Shown piece by piece: positions 21,571 to 33,605 of a stretch of 64,000 bases of DNA. The stretch comes from Allolobophora icterica (Eukaryota; Annelida; Clitellata; Crassiclitellata; Lumbricidae). The stretch covers positions 14,989,730 through 15,053,729 of the forward strand of contig OY744610.1 of NCBI GenBank assembly GCA_963556255.1. Direction: 5' to 3'. Under the pieces are notes generated by a model. The model was not told the DNA's origin. It was given only the letters and a program-made list of their open reading frames with translations, and did no database searches. How positions within the stretch are numbered: the first letter of the stretch is position 1; every line of letters starts with the position of its first letter. Both the position numbers and the translations under genes were made by a program.

Positions 21571-22212
21571 ATGATGACAGCAAATTCAGCTGCCATTTCT
21601 ACAGGCGAAGTTGTTGAATTGTGTGCAATGATGAGGGAATTTATCTTGCGCCAGGAGAAGTTGGAAAGTGTCGTGTCACAACTAGCGCGGGAAGTTGGTC
21701 GTTTAGGCGGGAACTTTCCCGCCGAAAATACTGTTGTAAAGGCAGAAGGACCTTTAACACACGCAGACATATGTCAGGAAATATCCTTGGTACCAGAAAG
21801 TTATATAGTGCTCGACACAAGTGGTGTTGAGGTAAGAAATAAGCCCCACATGGTCCCGGGTTCAAATCCCGCACGTTTTGGCCAGTCAGTCGATGCCTTA
21901 CAACAGGGCGCGCGGTCGCTAGAGGGCGATGAGAACGCCACACGTGGTACCAGAATCGGAGTGTTAATGGCTGAATTGGAAAAACGGGCGGAAGTAGAAC
22001 CGGAAGTGGGTTTAGCTAGAAGATTTACTCGACCTATAGACATAATGGACTTGGGCGAGTCTGAATTAGAAGTGAGTGATTTTGGTCAACAAGACCATGA
22101 AATAGATGAAATGAGTGAAATTAGTGATCAGGAAATTACATTTAAACATCCTTGGAAAAAGAATATGCTTGAACAACAGGAGATGTTTATTGATAAATGT
22201 TATGAATGTTAA
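21571..22212 (+). CDS. Gag N-terminal ORF starting inside the LTR
   Basis: ATG at 21571 lies in the 5' LTR, probably in U5. The frame stays open across the LTR end (21942) and the primer-binding site (21945-21961) into the internal region, stopping at 22212. The product begins MMTANSAAISTGEVVEL, has a leucine-rich helix typical of gag N-termini (residues ~18-45), and becomes acidic near its end (MDLGESELEVSD ... EIDEMSEISDQE). Downstream gag continues one frame over from about 22115-22212, so a frameshift (mutation or programmed) separates it from the capsid. The same ATG and 124 codons lie in the 3' LTR, where the frame ends at 28103. Confidence 0.6.
   Translation: MMTANSAAISTGEVVELCAMMREFILRQEKLESVVSQLAREVGRLGGNFPAENTVVKAEGPLTHADICQEISLVPESYIVLDTSGVEVRNKPHMVPGSNPARFGQSVDALQQGARSLEGDENATRGTRIGVLMAELEKRAEVEPEVGLARRFTRPIDIMDLGESELEVSDFGQQDHEIDEMSEISDQEITFKHPWKKNMLEQQEMFIDKCYEC
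21945..21961 (+). other. Primer-binding site
   Basis: TGGTACCAGAATCGGAG, two bases after the LTR end, starts with TGG (complement of tRNA CCA). It fits a tRNA whose acceptor ends TTCTGGTA-CCA, most like a leucine tRNA of the UAA type. The tRNA identity is an inference. Confidence 0.6.
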
Positions 22213-24523
22213 GTGTCTAGTTTCAGATACTGGTCGACAGATGAGACAACCGCAGACTACACAGCAGATGAGCGATAGTGTTCGTCATCCGACTCGCGCT
22301 TGGTACGCTGCCCTCGACGAAAGTGCACGTCCCAGTCTCACGAGTTCTGCGTCGCTGTCTTCGGTTCCTTTCACCTACGGAAAACAAAGCGCTGGTATAC
22401 CAACACATTCAAGTGCAACGCCTTTCAATCAACCTTCGATCTGGGCGGTGACCGGTTCATCTCATGAACATCGTCCGGTTGCAATCAGTCGTGGGCACCT
22501 GAGTTACGGTTACCTACCAACGGTGATGTCGATTCCGACTTCGTTTGGAGCAACGACAACAACGGAAACGTGGAGCCGTGAAATCTACAGAAAGCCATGC
22601 CGAGAAGTTTCAGTGCAAGTCGGGAAGGAGCGGACTGAAGGACGTCCTTCGCTCTTGCCGACGACTCTTGAACTTGCTGCGTCAAACTCGGCGCGGAAGG
22701 TCACAACGTCTGTCGCCACTCAAACGGTGATGGCTGATGAAGGTCAACCTGGGCCGACCGTAGAACCACAACCGGATCCGAATGTGAAGTCAACAGAAGA
22801 GAAAGGACAGTTGCAGAAGATACTGGACAACCAAACCATGCTGTCTTCACTGCGTTCCAGTAGACAATGGATTAAAATTGGTACGTTCAATGGAAAAACT
22901 GCAGTCCAAGCTTTTATCCGAAAATTTGAGGTGTGCGCAAAACACAATGGATGGACGTAAGAAGAAAAACTTCATCAGTTGATGTGTGCGTTAGTGGAAC
23001 CGGCCAATCAACTGCTATGGGAGTTCGACTCAGCCAATGTGATGACGTACGACGACCTGATTCAGAAACTGAAGTTGAGGTACGGTGGAACAGATCAAAC
23101 CACATTGTACCAAAAGCAATTAAACACCAGACGACAGAGAGAAGGTGAGGAACTTGGTTCATTAGTGCAAGATATTAGACGATTAATGATCCTTGCTTTT
23201 CCTGGACCGACAACGAGTCACAGTGAAGCCATAGCAATTCAAGCATTTATTGACGCTCTCCGAGACAAAGAACTGGCAATGAAAGTTCGTGAGCGAGAAG
23301 CGGAAACGTTGGACAAAGCATACAACCTAGCCATGAGGTTCGAGGGTTATCAGAAAGCCGTACGACGAGATTCTGATCAATCCGACCGTCGACCTATGCG
23401 AGCAAAGATGGTGCGAGAAGATGATGGACATTTGGAGAAAATACGACAAATCGTCCGAGACGAGCTGGAATCACAGCGACGACAGATGGCGAGTCGGGAG
23501 AAACGGTTGGATAGAGGAGAACAATGGGAGACGAGACCAAAAGAACAACCGATGGCAACCGCCTTCACAACCAGGAGACAGTGGGAAAGAACCCGTGGTC
23601 GACCAGAAACCGCTGAGGAAAGTCAACCGCCAAATCAGGTGAGAAGAAAGTCGCCTAGAGCCTGTTTCGGTTGCGGTCAGTCGGATCACCTGGTGAGAGA
23701 TTGTCCTGGTCCGGTGCCGACACAACTTGGTCCAGCTTCCAGTGAGGAACCGCCAGTAACTCTTCGCTCGAACCATGTACAAGGTAGCAGCAACGCTTAC
23801 CTGTCGGTGAAAGTCAATGGTAAAGCGACGTTTGCCTTGATTGACACAGGATGCGAACTCTCTTTAGTTCCGAGCTCCATGGTGAAGAAAGCAGATGTTA
23901 AATGTTCCAGACAACTGTTGCAAGCCGCAAATGGAACTGAGATCCGGGTTATTGGTGAAACGAAGCTAACCGTAGAAATCGATGGACTTCAATTCGATGC
24001 ACACTGCTTGGTGACAGAACAGATTTCAGAACTGATCCTGGGTCTGGCCTGGCTTGAAAGTCAGCAAGTCCAGTGGAACTTTCGTAAGAAGACAATTTCG
24101 ATAGATGGGCATGAAGTCGGCATTCACTGTCGATCAGCACCTGCAATGTGTCACAAAGTAGCGTTGGCACATGACGTGCAAGTGCCAGCGTTAAGCGAAA
24201 TGAACGTTGAAGCATACGCCATCCTAGCGAAATTGGGTGTTGTCGGTGGAAGAAGTTGGGCGACTCAACCTCAACTGCTCGACTCAAGAGTGCCGGTGGC
24301 TGGGACTCTGCTGCCAGAACGCGCTATCGATTTGCCTCTGAGAATTTTGATTCCGACAACTAGGGCAGTAAGACTAAAGAAAGGACTCCAGTGTGCAACC
24401 GAAATCGTCACAGTCTACGGCGAAAATTCTAACGATGGCCAGGTGTCCAGCTGTGTCCGCAAAGGTTCACCAGTCACTCTGGTACAGAGTAAAGCAGGGA
24501 GGCGACCTGACCGACGACTCTGA
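22115..24523 (+). pseudogene. Gag capsid, zinc knuckle and retropepsin (stop-containing)
   Basis: One frame from 22115 to 24523, interrupted by a TAA at 22958-22960. After a low-complexity linker comes a retrotransposon capsid region (IGTFNGKTAVQAFIRKFE ... LWEFDS ... LKLRYGG). A basic/acidic segment follows, then a CCHC knuckle CFGCGQSDHLVRDC (about 23665-23706) and a retropepsin with ALIDTGCELSLVPSS (about 23833-23880) and LILGLAWL. The frame then runs ~120 codons and stops at the edge of inserted foreign sequence near 24495. The in-frame stop sits between HNGWT and EEKL, a spot expected to code for one ordinary residue. It looks like a simple nonsense mutation. Confidence 0.88.
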
Positions 24524-24905
24524 TGAGCGTAGACTCGGATCCGACCTGGGCTGGTGAACCAAAGTCCTCCGTGCCCACCTTCTCGTGGTGCGGACCGTTA
24601 GTACCCTTCCTAGGAGGTACTCTTCCTAGGAGGGGGAACGAACGGGCACGGCAGGCAAAACCAGGGGAAGGCAATGGCAAACCACCCCTGTTAATCATGC
24701 CAAGAAAATCGTCATGCCACACACCAAACCACGCCGATGGTCGCGGATGGAGGGACTCCCAGGCCGGAGCGCTGAGGTGGGACTCCCAGGCCAAAGCGCG
24801 ACTCAAGGGCTACTGGGAGAAGTAGCAAGACGGCAACGGAGACTGTGTGGCATGACGATCGCTAGGGCTCCTAGAGCCGACGGCACAAAGAGACAAAGAG
24901 ACACT
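24495..24905 (+). other. Foreign segment replacing reverse transcriptase
   Basis: About 410 bp, GC-richer than its surroundings, lies between retropepsin and the RNase H end where the whole RT and half of RNase H should be. It contains CTTCCTAGGAGG twice in close tandem (about 24605-24640), GGCAATGGCAAACCACC followed by TGCCAAGAAAA (about 24668-24708), and GACTCCCAGGCC twice. The GGCAATGGCAAACCA/TGCCAAGAAAA words resemble those in some SINE/LINE leaders, but I cannot name the family. There is no RT motif. Confidence 0.6.
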
Positions 24906-24907
24906 TT

Positions 24908-26607
24908 TTGAAGACTTACCGTCAGTACCTGCTAGGTCGAAAGTTCATCCTTCGAACGGATCACTCGGCCTTGCAATGGCTCCGAAGAACGCCGCATCCG
25001 ATCGGGCAGCAGGCCAGATGGCTCACTGTTATAGAAGAGTTTAGCTTCGAGATACAGCACCGAGCAGGAGCTTCGCATGGAAATGCAGACGCAATGTCGA
25101 GATGGCCACATCGGATTGATGCGGTACGAGTGCTGACCGAACCGACGCTTCAACCGACCGCACTGCCAACAGGTTGGGAAACCAATGAGATACGAGAGGA
25201 GCAACGGAACGACCCGGAACTTGGCTGGATTGTGATGAAACAGTTGGAGTCAACGGAACCACCAACTATGGAGATGCTGCGATCACAAAGTCGAACAATC
25301 AAGACCTTGGTGGCACAATGACCTCAATTGTCTTTGCAAAATGAGATCCTGATGCGAGAATGGTTGCATCCAGAAACAGGCCGGACGAAGTGGTTCCAGA
25401 TTGTCATGCCACCACAACGTCGGGATAGATTGATTGAACTGGCACATGAAGGAATTTCAGGCGGACATTTGGGATGCCGGAAGACCATGGCACAAGTCCA
25501 ACGCCGGGCTTATTGGCCAAGTTGGCGAGATGATGTGCGACGAGTTCTTAAGAAGTGTGAAGCTTGTCCTCGCTACTGGAGAGGAAAGCCGCCGAGACAA
25601 GGAAAACTTCAGAACTTGACGGTGGGAAACCCACTAGAGTGTATCGGAATCGATATAAAGGGACCACATCCGTTATCTAATTCTGGTTATCGATACATCT
25701 TAACAGTCGTGGACCATTTTTCCAGATGGGCTGAAGCCTATCCGATCCGGAATCAGACAGCAACTACAGTCGCTCGGGTGCTGGTGAAGGAATTCATCTC
25801 TCGATTCGGGTGCCCGCGACAGATTGTTACCGATCAGGGCGCGTGCTTTGAGTCCGCTCTGTTTCGCGATCTCTGCCAGCGACTCCGCATCGACAAGACA
25901 AGAACGACGCCGTATAAACCGAGTAGTAACGGCGCGGTGGAACGCTTTCACCGCACACTCAACTCGATGCTGGGCAAAGTGGTCTCTCAACGTCAACGTG
26001 ATTGGGACGTGCACTTACCCTATGTTCTTGCGGCGCACCGAGCAAGCGAGAACGAGAGCACAGGATTCACGCCGAATCGCCTGTTTCTCTCTCGAGAAAC
26101 TTGTCTGCCTATTGATCTTCTTTAGGAGATAGTCAAGTCTTACCTGCTCCTTTGTCTGTTGATGATTTTGTTTATGAACAGGTTTCTCGGATGCAAGAAG
26201 ACTTTACAATTGCTAGAAAATTTATGCAGCGCCAAGCAACGCAACGTGCTTTTCGCTATAATATGAGAGTTAAACCGGTGGAGTTTGAACCTGGTAGTTT
26301 GGTATGGTATTTCTATCCAAGGACCGGAGTCGGATTGAAAGAGAAATGGACCCGATGGTACACTGGTCCGTACCAAGTCAAAGAAAGGTTAGGTCCGGTT
26401 TTGTATAAAATACAAAAATCACCACGGGCACAGCCGAAAATTGTGTATGTTGATAAGTTGAAGAAATATGAAGGCGAAGGTTACCTTGATTCGCGGGAGG
26501 AAGAAACTGAGTTCGAATCCGAGGGGAGTGATTCTGAGGGTGATGGAAATAAACGAATTCAGCGGCCGAAGCGTTATACTGTGAAGCCAGCTAGATATAG
26601 AGATTGA
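24908..26607 (+). pseudogene. RNase H end and integrase of the Gypsy element
   Basis: The RNase H C-terminal half starts LKTYRQYLLGRKF with the catalytic TDHSAL and GNADAMSR motifs. A TGA at 25319-25321 interrupts the linker. The integrase follows: zinc-binding H2C2 (HEGISGGHLG ... CEACPRY), then the DDE core with aspartates in GIDIKG and VTDQGA and glutamate in GAVERFHRTL. A stop/frameshift at about 26123-26152 shifts to the frame carrying the C-terminal domain, with the GPY-type motif WTRWYTGPYQV. The ORF ends at 26607 in an acidic/basic tail. All catalytic residues of integrase are present, so decay is recent. Confidence 0.9.
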
Positions 26608-26929
26608 GTTTGTGGACTCCATTTATTCATTGATTGTTTGTGGTTTACTTAATTCAATTTCATTGTGTAGTAGTTGTGTTCGGGGTGTGTGTCTTAATTA
26701 AGTAAGACATTAAGTTGTGTGAGTATGTGGGTTGTTTCACCCTTAACTAATTACTGTGAAGGATGGATCCTATACCCGGAAAGAGTTTAGCGTCAATTGA
26801 GAAACTAGGTAGAGGACTCTACTAGTAACGCATAATTCTTCTAATGTTTTTGTTGTTGCTGCTGAATGAACATTGCTGACTTGAGAACTTGGCTTTAAGT
26901 AAGATTTTCAATGTTTGAAAATTTTCTCC
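26608..26929 (+). other. Gypsy 3' untranslated internal region
   Basis: Non-coding spacer between the integrase stop and the polypurine tract; no env-like ORF. Confidence 0.6.
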
Positions 26930-26943
26930 AAGGGGGTGGAGGG
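26930..26943 (+). other. Polypurine tract
   Basis: AAGGGGGTGGAGGG directly abuts the 3' LTR; one T interrupts the purine run. Confidence 0.8.
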
Positions 26944-28082
26944 TGTGACGAACGTCAATTTATATAATATGTGTTTCAACGAATGGTTAGCGCAACATAA
27001 ATGCGGCCACGCACACCGAGTAATTTACATATTATCGCATCTCGTTAATTCTATTAATAGAGCACCAATCCTGACCAACTGGCGCGGTAGATTTCTGTGT
27101 GCGCCTGACAGAATGGAGGTTTCTCCTTGGTCAGAAATGCCCGGGAATATTTGGCGCCAAGTGAACTGTCTATAAAACAGCGAGGCCTGGCCTGCTACGC
27201 GCCTTTTCTGTGTGGATGCCGTCGCAGTGGGACGTGCGGCCTTTTCTGTGTTGTTTTCGTCGCTGTTGGACGTGTTGGTGCAGTTTGATCTTTCGACGTG
27301 TTGATCGATGTCTGAAAAGATCTTTCGACGGATCGAAGTCGTATGATCGACTGGAAATACTTGTGAATCAGTGTTTTCTTACGGTTAGAGGTTGAGTATC
27401 GATTCCAGTTGTTTTAATTGTATTTTTGGTATCGATCGGTAGTTTGTGTCGTCAAATGCGAGCATGTGTAAAGTGTGATTATTGAATTGTCGAATCAACG
27501 ATAAGTAAGCTAATTTGTGATTTCTCCGAAAAAGAGAAACAGAAATAGACTACGTATGTTCGCCACTGTATCAGTTTGTCATTTATCACACTAGCGTGTA
27601 GATTTTAATTCTTTATTCGCAGATTAGAGAACATTGACAATTAACCGTAATAACTGACTTTAATTCATTAAAATTACAATAAATATAAGTCATTGTGAAA
27701 CATAATTAAAATGATGACAGCAAATTCAGCTGCCATTTCTACAGGCGAAGTTGTTGAATTGTGTGCAATGATGAGGGAATTTATCTTGCGCCAGGAGAAG
27801 TTGGAAAGTGTCGTGTCACAACTAGCGCGGGAAGTTGGTCGTTTAGGCGGGAACTTTCCCGCCGAAAATACTGTTGTAAAGGCAGAAGGACCTTTAACAC
27901 ACGCAGACATATGTCAGGAAATATCCTTGGTACCAGAAAGTTATATAGTGCTCGACACAAGTGGTGTTGAGGTAAGAAATAAGCCCCACATGGTCCCGGG
28001 TTCAAATCCCGCACGTTTTGGCCAGTCAGCCGATGCCTTACAACAGGGCGCGCGGTCGCTAGAGGGCGATGAGAAAGCCACA
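26944..28082 (+). repeat. 3' LTR (1139 bp)
   Basis: Nearly identical to 20803-21942. Visible differences include a 4-base deletion near 26967, CCTGACCAACTGG versus CCTGAACTAGC near 27073, and single substitutions near the end. Confidence 0.93.
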
Positions 28083-28111
28083 TATACAGGGTTAAAATTA
28101 TAGACCAGGTC

Positions 28112-28190
28112 GAAAGACAATCAATCAATCAATATTTGCATAGAGCCCCGACTCAGAGGCGCTAACTACCCTTGGTCTTAGTCGAAAGTG
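28112..28190 (-). mobile_element. LINE 3' tail fragment
   Basis: (CAAT)n followed by ATTTGCATAGAGC-C-GACTCAGAGGCGCT is the minus-strand 3' end of the CR1/L2-type LINE family. Confidence 0.6.
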
Positions 28191-29277
28191 CGTGTCATAT
28201 GACTTCGAATAAATCTAATTATTCGAACTGTGTAATTTCATATAGTATTATAGGTTATTTCACGAATAATCTATATATTCGTACCCGTCGACGCCAAACT
28301 GCTTTCATGAGCAACTGATGATGATGAAGATGATGATGATGATGAATTCTCAGCTGTTCAAGCATAACAAAGATGAAACTTCTTGGTTATCCTGAGCAAA
28401 ACTGGGATTAACCCATTTAAAATTAAGTAACTGAACTTTTACTGGCAAATATCATTGAAACTTTAGAAACATTACGCTGTAATTAAATCGTTAGCCACCG
28501 AGGCTCTGTTTAAAGTCTTGTAGACTTACAGAGACGACACTACACATTATATGCCGACAGTAATTGGTTATGTACTGGAATTCATGATTTTAAAAAGGCA
28601 ACTACTAAGCGTCAGTGCATTTATTTAGTCCGTATATATGGGTCCCATTCATCAGTAATAAGATTTACAAAGTATTGGGGTTTAATATTTGTCGTTCTAA
28701 AATGTAATTTCAAATATGTTTATTACGAGAAATAACAGGTCTCGCAGAATTTTCTCGATGTTCTCTGCACTTCTTTCGTAAACTTTTGTAATTGCGATGC
28801 AAAACCTTGAAGAGATTTAGAGTGTCTTCAATATTTCACAATCTGCAATTGGAGAAATTGTGAATTCAGTATTGTACAGAAATTATTGTTAAAAGTAACG
28901 AGTATATAACAAAAGCAATTCTTCCATCGTGTGCAGCTCGTGTACAGACCCTTTGTAAGCGTGATCACCAGCCAAATGAAAATCCGCCTGTCCGCCACAT
29001 AGGTGTATTTGACAATGTTTCGCAATAACGTGCATTGCTACAAACCTGCACGAAGGATAAGTGGCTTGTCCCCATTTGACAAGTTTGTAGGAACAGAAAC
29101 TATGACCCATTCAAAAACCGTCGAGACGAGTTGAAGTCTGGAAAATAGACCAACGGGTTCGACAACGAGAGGGTGGTTACAGCCAGTTTCTGTTCATGGG
29201 CCTATATCATTTCTACTGTGTCGTAATTAGCACATACTTTTAGTCTGTAATGCCCTTACATTTAATGCATTCTACAG
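28191..29277. other. No gene seen
   Basis: Contains a short (GAT)n tract at 28318-28345. This is the 3' flank of Mab-21 copy 3; I see no clear similarity to the 3' flanks of copies 1 and 4. Confidence 0.4.
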
Positions 29278-31849
29278 TCATCGGATTTTCTTCCGAAGAA
29301 AGCAACGCATGATATACTCAAATGGAAGATGGCTTTTCAATTTCTGAAATTCTAAAAATACTTCCGACTGTGAATGGTTGCAGTCGATCAGGCATCTCAC
29401 TTTCAAATATCTTGCTAGGAAATGTCTTCCAACAAAATAACGGAATTTCATAGAGCCCAAAAGAACTACTGACAGAAAACGATATTCAGTGCAGATCGCG
29501 CGAGCGAAAACGTGTTGGAACGTCGATTCAGCATTGAGTTCTATTTTTTGTAAATCTTCATTCAAAGGCGATAAACAGTAGACAAGTGTTTGAAATCCAA
29601 GCAAACACTGGACGTCTCCGTCGAAATAAGAGTCAAGCGGCGGCAGCACCATGACATTTGCAAATGTAAATCCTTCCAAGTTCCCCTGTGGATCAGGCTC
29701 ATTAAGAATTCGTTCACACAAATGAAGCACTTCAGGATACCTACGACACTTGTATAGATATGCAGCACGGTAACAGCCAACTGTGCTGCAGCGAATGTCA
29801 AAGTCTTTGCAGATCGCATTGTAAAACGATGTCATATTTTCTAAGGAATATTCAATGAGCAATTGAATAATGTTGTCCTCACATGCAACATAGCTTTTGT
29901 TGGATGCTTCTGCGTTATTAATTGGGTCGGTTCTGTGATACACGCGTAAAACACTTTTTGTTTTCTTTGATAATAGGGAATATTTCCGATTTATTATAGT
30001 CATTAAAATTGCATCCAACGGAAACGTTGGCGATTGGAAATATTTATCAAGTCTGAATGTTCTGGGACTTCTTTCATTCAAGGAAATTATAAAATATTGA
30101 GCTAAGACCTCCAGTGTTAGACGCAGATCAAGAAAATACCGTCTCCTGTTATACATACAATTATATTGAATCCGCCTGAAAAGCAGATAAAATCCAATTA
30201 CTCTAATGATATCGTCAAAGTAGAACAAACATCCTGCATTCAACGTTTCTTTCGCCTTCTCCTCTTCTGTCTCCTCCTCCTCATCGCCAGTTGTTTGATT
30301 GATTAAAAATGTTGAGCAGAGGTCAATGACTGTTTCGTAATCCGATTCCGAAAAATGAAGAGCAGCCATGTAGACGAAAATCACGCCTTTGATATCGCTC
30401 GACTTGAAATAACGCATTTCTGAGAAGCGCTATTGACATCTGAAATAACAGTTTATATTCTTGAGGGCTATTTATCCCAGTTAAATTCTCCATGAGATCT
30501 TGAGCTTTCAGGAGAAGAACACTACTTCTGTCTAGGCTTGCTTTAATGGGTTTTGGAAAGTTATGATGCTTAGACCTTACGATTTGCGGATGCCACGTAA
30601 CATCCCTAATAAATTCTGTGAAAAATTCGCTTCCACATGTTGTCAGCTTAAAGCTCAATACATTGGCGCCATGCAAAATGTACAACAATTTTCTAAACTG
30701 TGGAAATCTTGATGAGAACTCTACTGTTGACAGAAAAGAGCTTCCAGCAACTGTTTCGCTTGAAGGATCCACCAAATAAAGACTAGTATTCAGGCGTTCG
30801 CGGAAGCGAAACCATTTTTTCTTTGTGATTGTTTGAAGATCGCTCATGACATAATCGAAACCGGATGAAAAGTGCATGTCAAAGTTTCTGAGTTTCTCAG
30901 CATCCATGATATCGCAGATACGCAGCATCCAGTAGCCAAAATCTATCACAGTCTCCTTTGCATCTTCAAATGCAAAAACTCTCTCTATGACTGGCTTTAT
31001 GTAGTTCATCGCAAACCAACCATTAAGAATATTAAAATGACTGGATATATTCAAGTGCGTTATAGTCTCATTAACTACTTTCTGGTTCATGCGTTGATGA
31101 AACAAGTTTGCGGGGGGTATAAAATAGTTCGGACAATATCTTTTCTTTAGCCAGTCTGATAACTTTCGCAATAAGTAACAGCATATGCTAATAACAGATG
31201 AGGAATTCCACCACTCTGATGATATCTCTTCACAAGACCACAGCATCAGTGTTTTGAAATGATATGTACAGAGAACTTCATCTTCCTTTGGACAATCTTT
31301 TCTGATTAGTTCTCTCTTGGCAAAGAATCTGAGCATATGGTAGACAATCTGCTGAACTGGAGTCCAGCTCTGAAGTGAGCACAACTCCGCACCGGAAAAT
31401 GACAATCTCCATTGCTGCATATCATTTCTGGAGGCAGGATGCTTTGTATATACAACATGGCAACCACTGTCTATGATCTTTAGGATATTGGCAGTCGTCG
31501 GCCATCCGTAATTTCTTCGACGTAATGACCAATTTTTTCCTTCTTTTGGCCACTGTGGGCACCATAGGCATAGAACTATGTCGCTTACTTCGTCTATGAA
31601 CCTTACCGCTGGACCAACCGTTTTTGTTTTGCCAGTACTCTTATAACACTGGTCAACAAATAAAAAATTTTTTTTCGTTGCCAAGGATATTTGAACAATT
31701 CTTTGGTATTTTGGGGTCGCTGAATTCAAAAATGGAAGTGGTTTTTTCGAATTGGCTCTAGTTCATGAGATAAGGGACACCTCGAAATAAACAACTAAAT
31801 ATTTTAATGTTGTGTTTTGTAGCGAATTTGCCGGCCAGCATCGCGTCCG

Positions 31850-32010
31850 TGTGTTTGTCTCCTTGTATGTGTGTTTGTATGCTTCTTTGTATGTGTGCAT
31901 ATGTGTCTTTGTACATGTGCGTATGTGTCTTTGTTTGTGTGTGTGTATGTGTCTTTGTATGTGTCTTTGTATATGTGCATATGTCTGCCTGTATGTGTCT
32001 TTGTATTTAC
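31850..32010 (+). repeat. (TGTGTCTTTGTATG)n low-complexity tract
   Basis: Irregular tandem TGTGTCTTTG/TATGTGTG words. The cysteine-rich open frames across it are artefacts. Confidence 0.8.
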
Positions 32011-32559
32011 TTGTTTGGCTCGGATTATGTCTTGATGTTAGTAGCTGTCCCTCTGTACTCTGTGAACTGTCTGGACACCCTGTCCGGACCATGTCCAGAC
32101 ACTGTTACCTACCCCCACTCCGGACACTTCGAATGATATATAAGTTGGAATCGTAAACAAATCATGGATTCTGATTTCACAAAATGTATGAATGGTCCTG
32201 AAGCTTCTGCCTGTTGCAGTTTTGTCTAAGTTGTGCAGAACTTTTTAGGTAACAACTAAGCAGACAATTACGAAGAACTGGTGTAAAACATGCTCACAAA
32301 GTTAAGAAATTTGGGTACTAATATGAGCATAAAGGTACACTTTCTTCATAGCCACTTAAATAGATTTCCATATAATCTTGGACATGTCAGCGAGGAACAA
32401 GGTGAGAGGTTTCACTAAGATATAAAGGTCATGGAAGAAAGGTATCAAGACAAATGGGACAGACACATGAGGGCAGACTATTGCTGGAGCCTCCAACGTG
32501 ATTGTCCTGATAACCGACATAAAAGAAAATCGTACAAATGGCGTTTAACTATGCATTAA

Positions 32560-33605
32560 TTAATTAATTAATTAAGTAAGTAAGTATATTCTTTAATAAA
32601 CGCTAGCAAACGCACAGAGCTTTACATACACAAAGGGGAAAGAAAAAATATAAGAGTAATAATAACGTTAGATGATAAATGAAATAATAGAAACAGAGCC
32701 TAACTGTACAGCATCCTACACAGGAAACCTCGTTGGGTAAGGGAGTCAAATCTAGGGGGAATCAAATTATGGGAACGAGGGCGCAAATCATACCCGGTCT
32801 TTAGAACGGGAGGTAGAAGGTCATGGAGGAGGTGACTAGGGTTTTTGAGAATGCTATTAAAGAGACCACGATCAGCTTTTTTACAGAGTTCCTCAAAAGT
32901 AGGAAAACTAGGAGGGAGGGAGCCAAGACGAACCAACTTACGAATAATTGCGCCCAAATGATCAAGTTCCTGCTTGTTGGCAAAGCAACCATACCTGGGA
33001 ACAGCATAGCATACAGTGGTAGCCCGTATCACGTCATGAAGCCTGGGGCCCGAGAGCCCATGAGAAATCAAGATACGATGAGCGTAAAGGGATTGTTAGC
33101 CTTTATGCTCAGTTTTTGGATATAAGGAGAGAATTCAAACTGATCGGTTATTTCAATTCCTAATATTTATAATGAAGAGACCCTTGAGATTCCGCATAGG
33201 CCTATAGGTGGTGGATAGGATTTAAGGATCGTCTTGGACTTGGTGAAGATAATGTCGCTGGATTTAGAATGGTTAAGATGAAGATTGCATCTCTGGGCCC
33301 AGGCATTTATGTGATCAAGTTCTGCAACAGTGGTGGAGATATTAGAAGCCAGTATGAGAAGATAGCAGTCATCTGCTTATTTGAAGATGCGATTAAAGTG
33401 GTAGAGAGGTTTTAAACCAGACATGGCTACAACAAAATTGGTGGGACCCATGCCGGAGCACTGTATAATACTTGCACTAATTCAGGCCAGGGACGATGTG
33501 ATACCATGGAACTTAGTGCACTGGCCAGTTGGTCGGCCAGGAAAGAGTGTATGACAGTGTCAAAAGCCTTAGAAAAGTCTAAAAATTGTGATTTTTATCA
33601 ATTAG
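32560..33605 (-). mobile_element. CR1-type LINE, 5'-truncated, nested in the TIR element
   Basis: On the minus strand from about 33600, reverse-transcriptase motif A appears as FLDFSKAFDTVIHS. A degraded motif C follows (ADDCYLLI, with a stop where Tyr/Phe is expected), then TVAELDHINAWAQRCNLHLN, and a C-terminal part ending RSHNLIPPRFDSLTQRGFLC. The 3' tail is TATTCTTTAATAAACGC with (AAGT)n/(ATTA)n at 32555-32590. Several frameshifts. The tail family matches 11838 and 55784. Confidence 0.8.

Larger units (their letters stand above)
20803..21942 (+). repeat. 5' LTR (1140 bp)
   Basis: Begins TGTGACGAACG and ends GAACGCCACA. It contains a TATA box, a polyadenylation signal, the first 124 codons of the gag ORF, and a tRNA T-arm-like word (GGGTTCAAATCCCG, 21858-21871). 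Confidence 0.93.
20803..28082 (+). mobile_element. Ty3/Gypsy-type LTR retrotransposon, internally rearranged
   Basis: A 7.28 kb element bounded by two ~1.14 kb direct LTRs (TGTGACG ... GCCACA) and a 4-bp target duplication TATA (20799-20802 and 28083-28086). The internal order is primer-binding site, gag with CCHC knuckle, retropepsin, [reverse transcriptase missing], RNase H end, integrase with H2C2 and DDE, then a polypurine tract. This is the Ty3/Gypsy order. No envelope-like ORF is seen. LTRs differ at roughly ten positions by eye (~99% identity), implying a young insertion. Nonetheless there are two frameshifts, two in-frame stops and a ~400 bp replacement of the RT. It is therefore non-autonomous or was mobilised in trans. 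Confidence 0.92.

Noticed and set aside
22958..22960. Programmed stop or readthrough site in gag
   Set aside because: The stop interrupts a conserved capsid helix rather than a gag-pol boundary; a nonsense mutation is simpler.
30872..31150. Plus-strand ORF inside copy 3
   Set aside because: Antisense shadow of the Mab-21 pseudogene.
31807..32156. Cys/Val-rich ORFs
   Set aside because: Translations of a TGTGTCTTTGTATG tract within a transposon.
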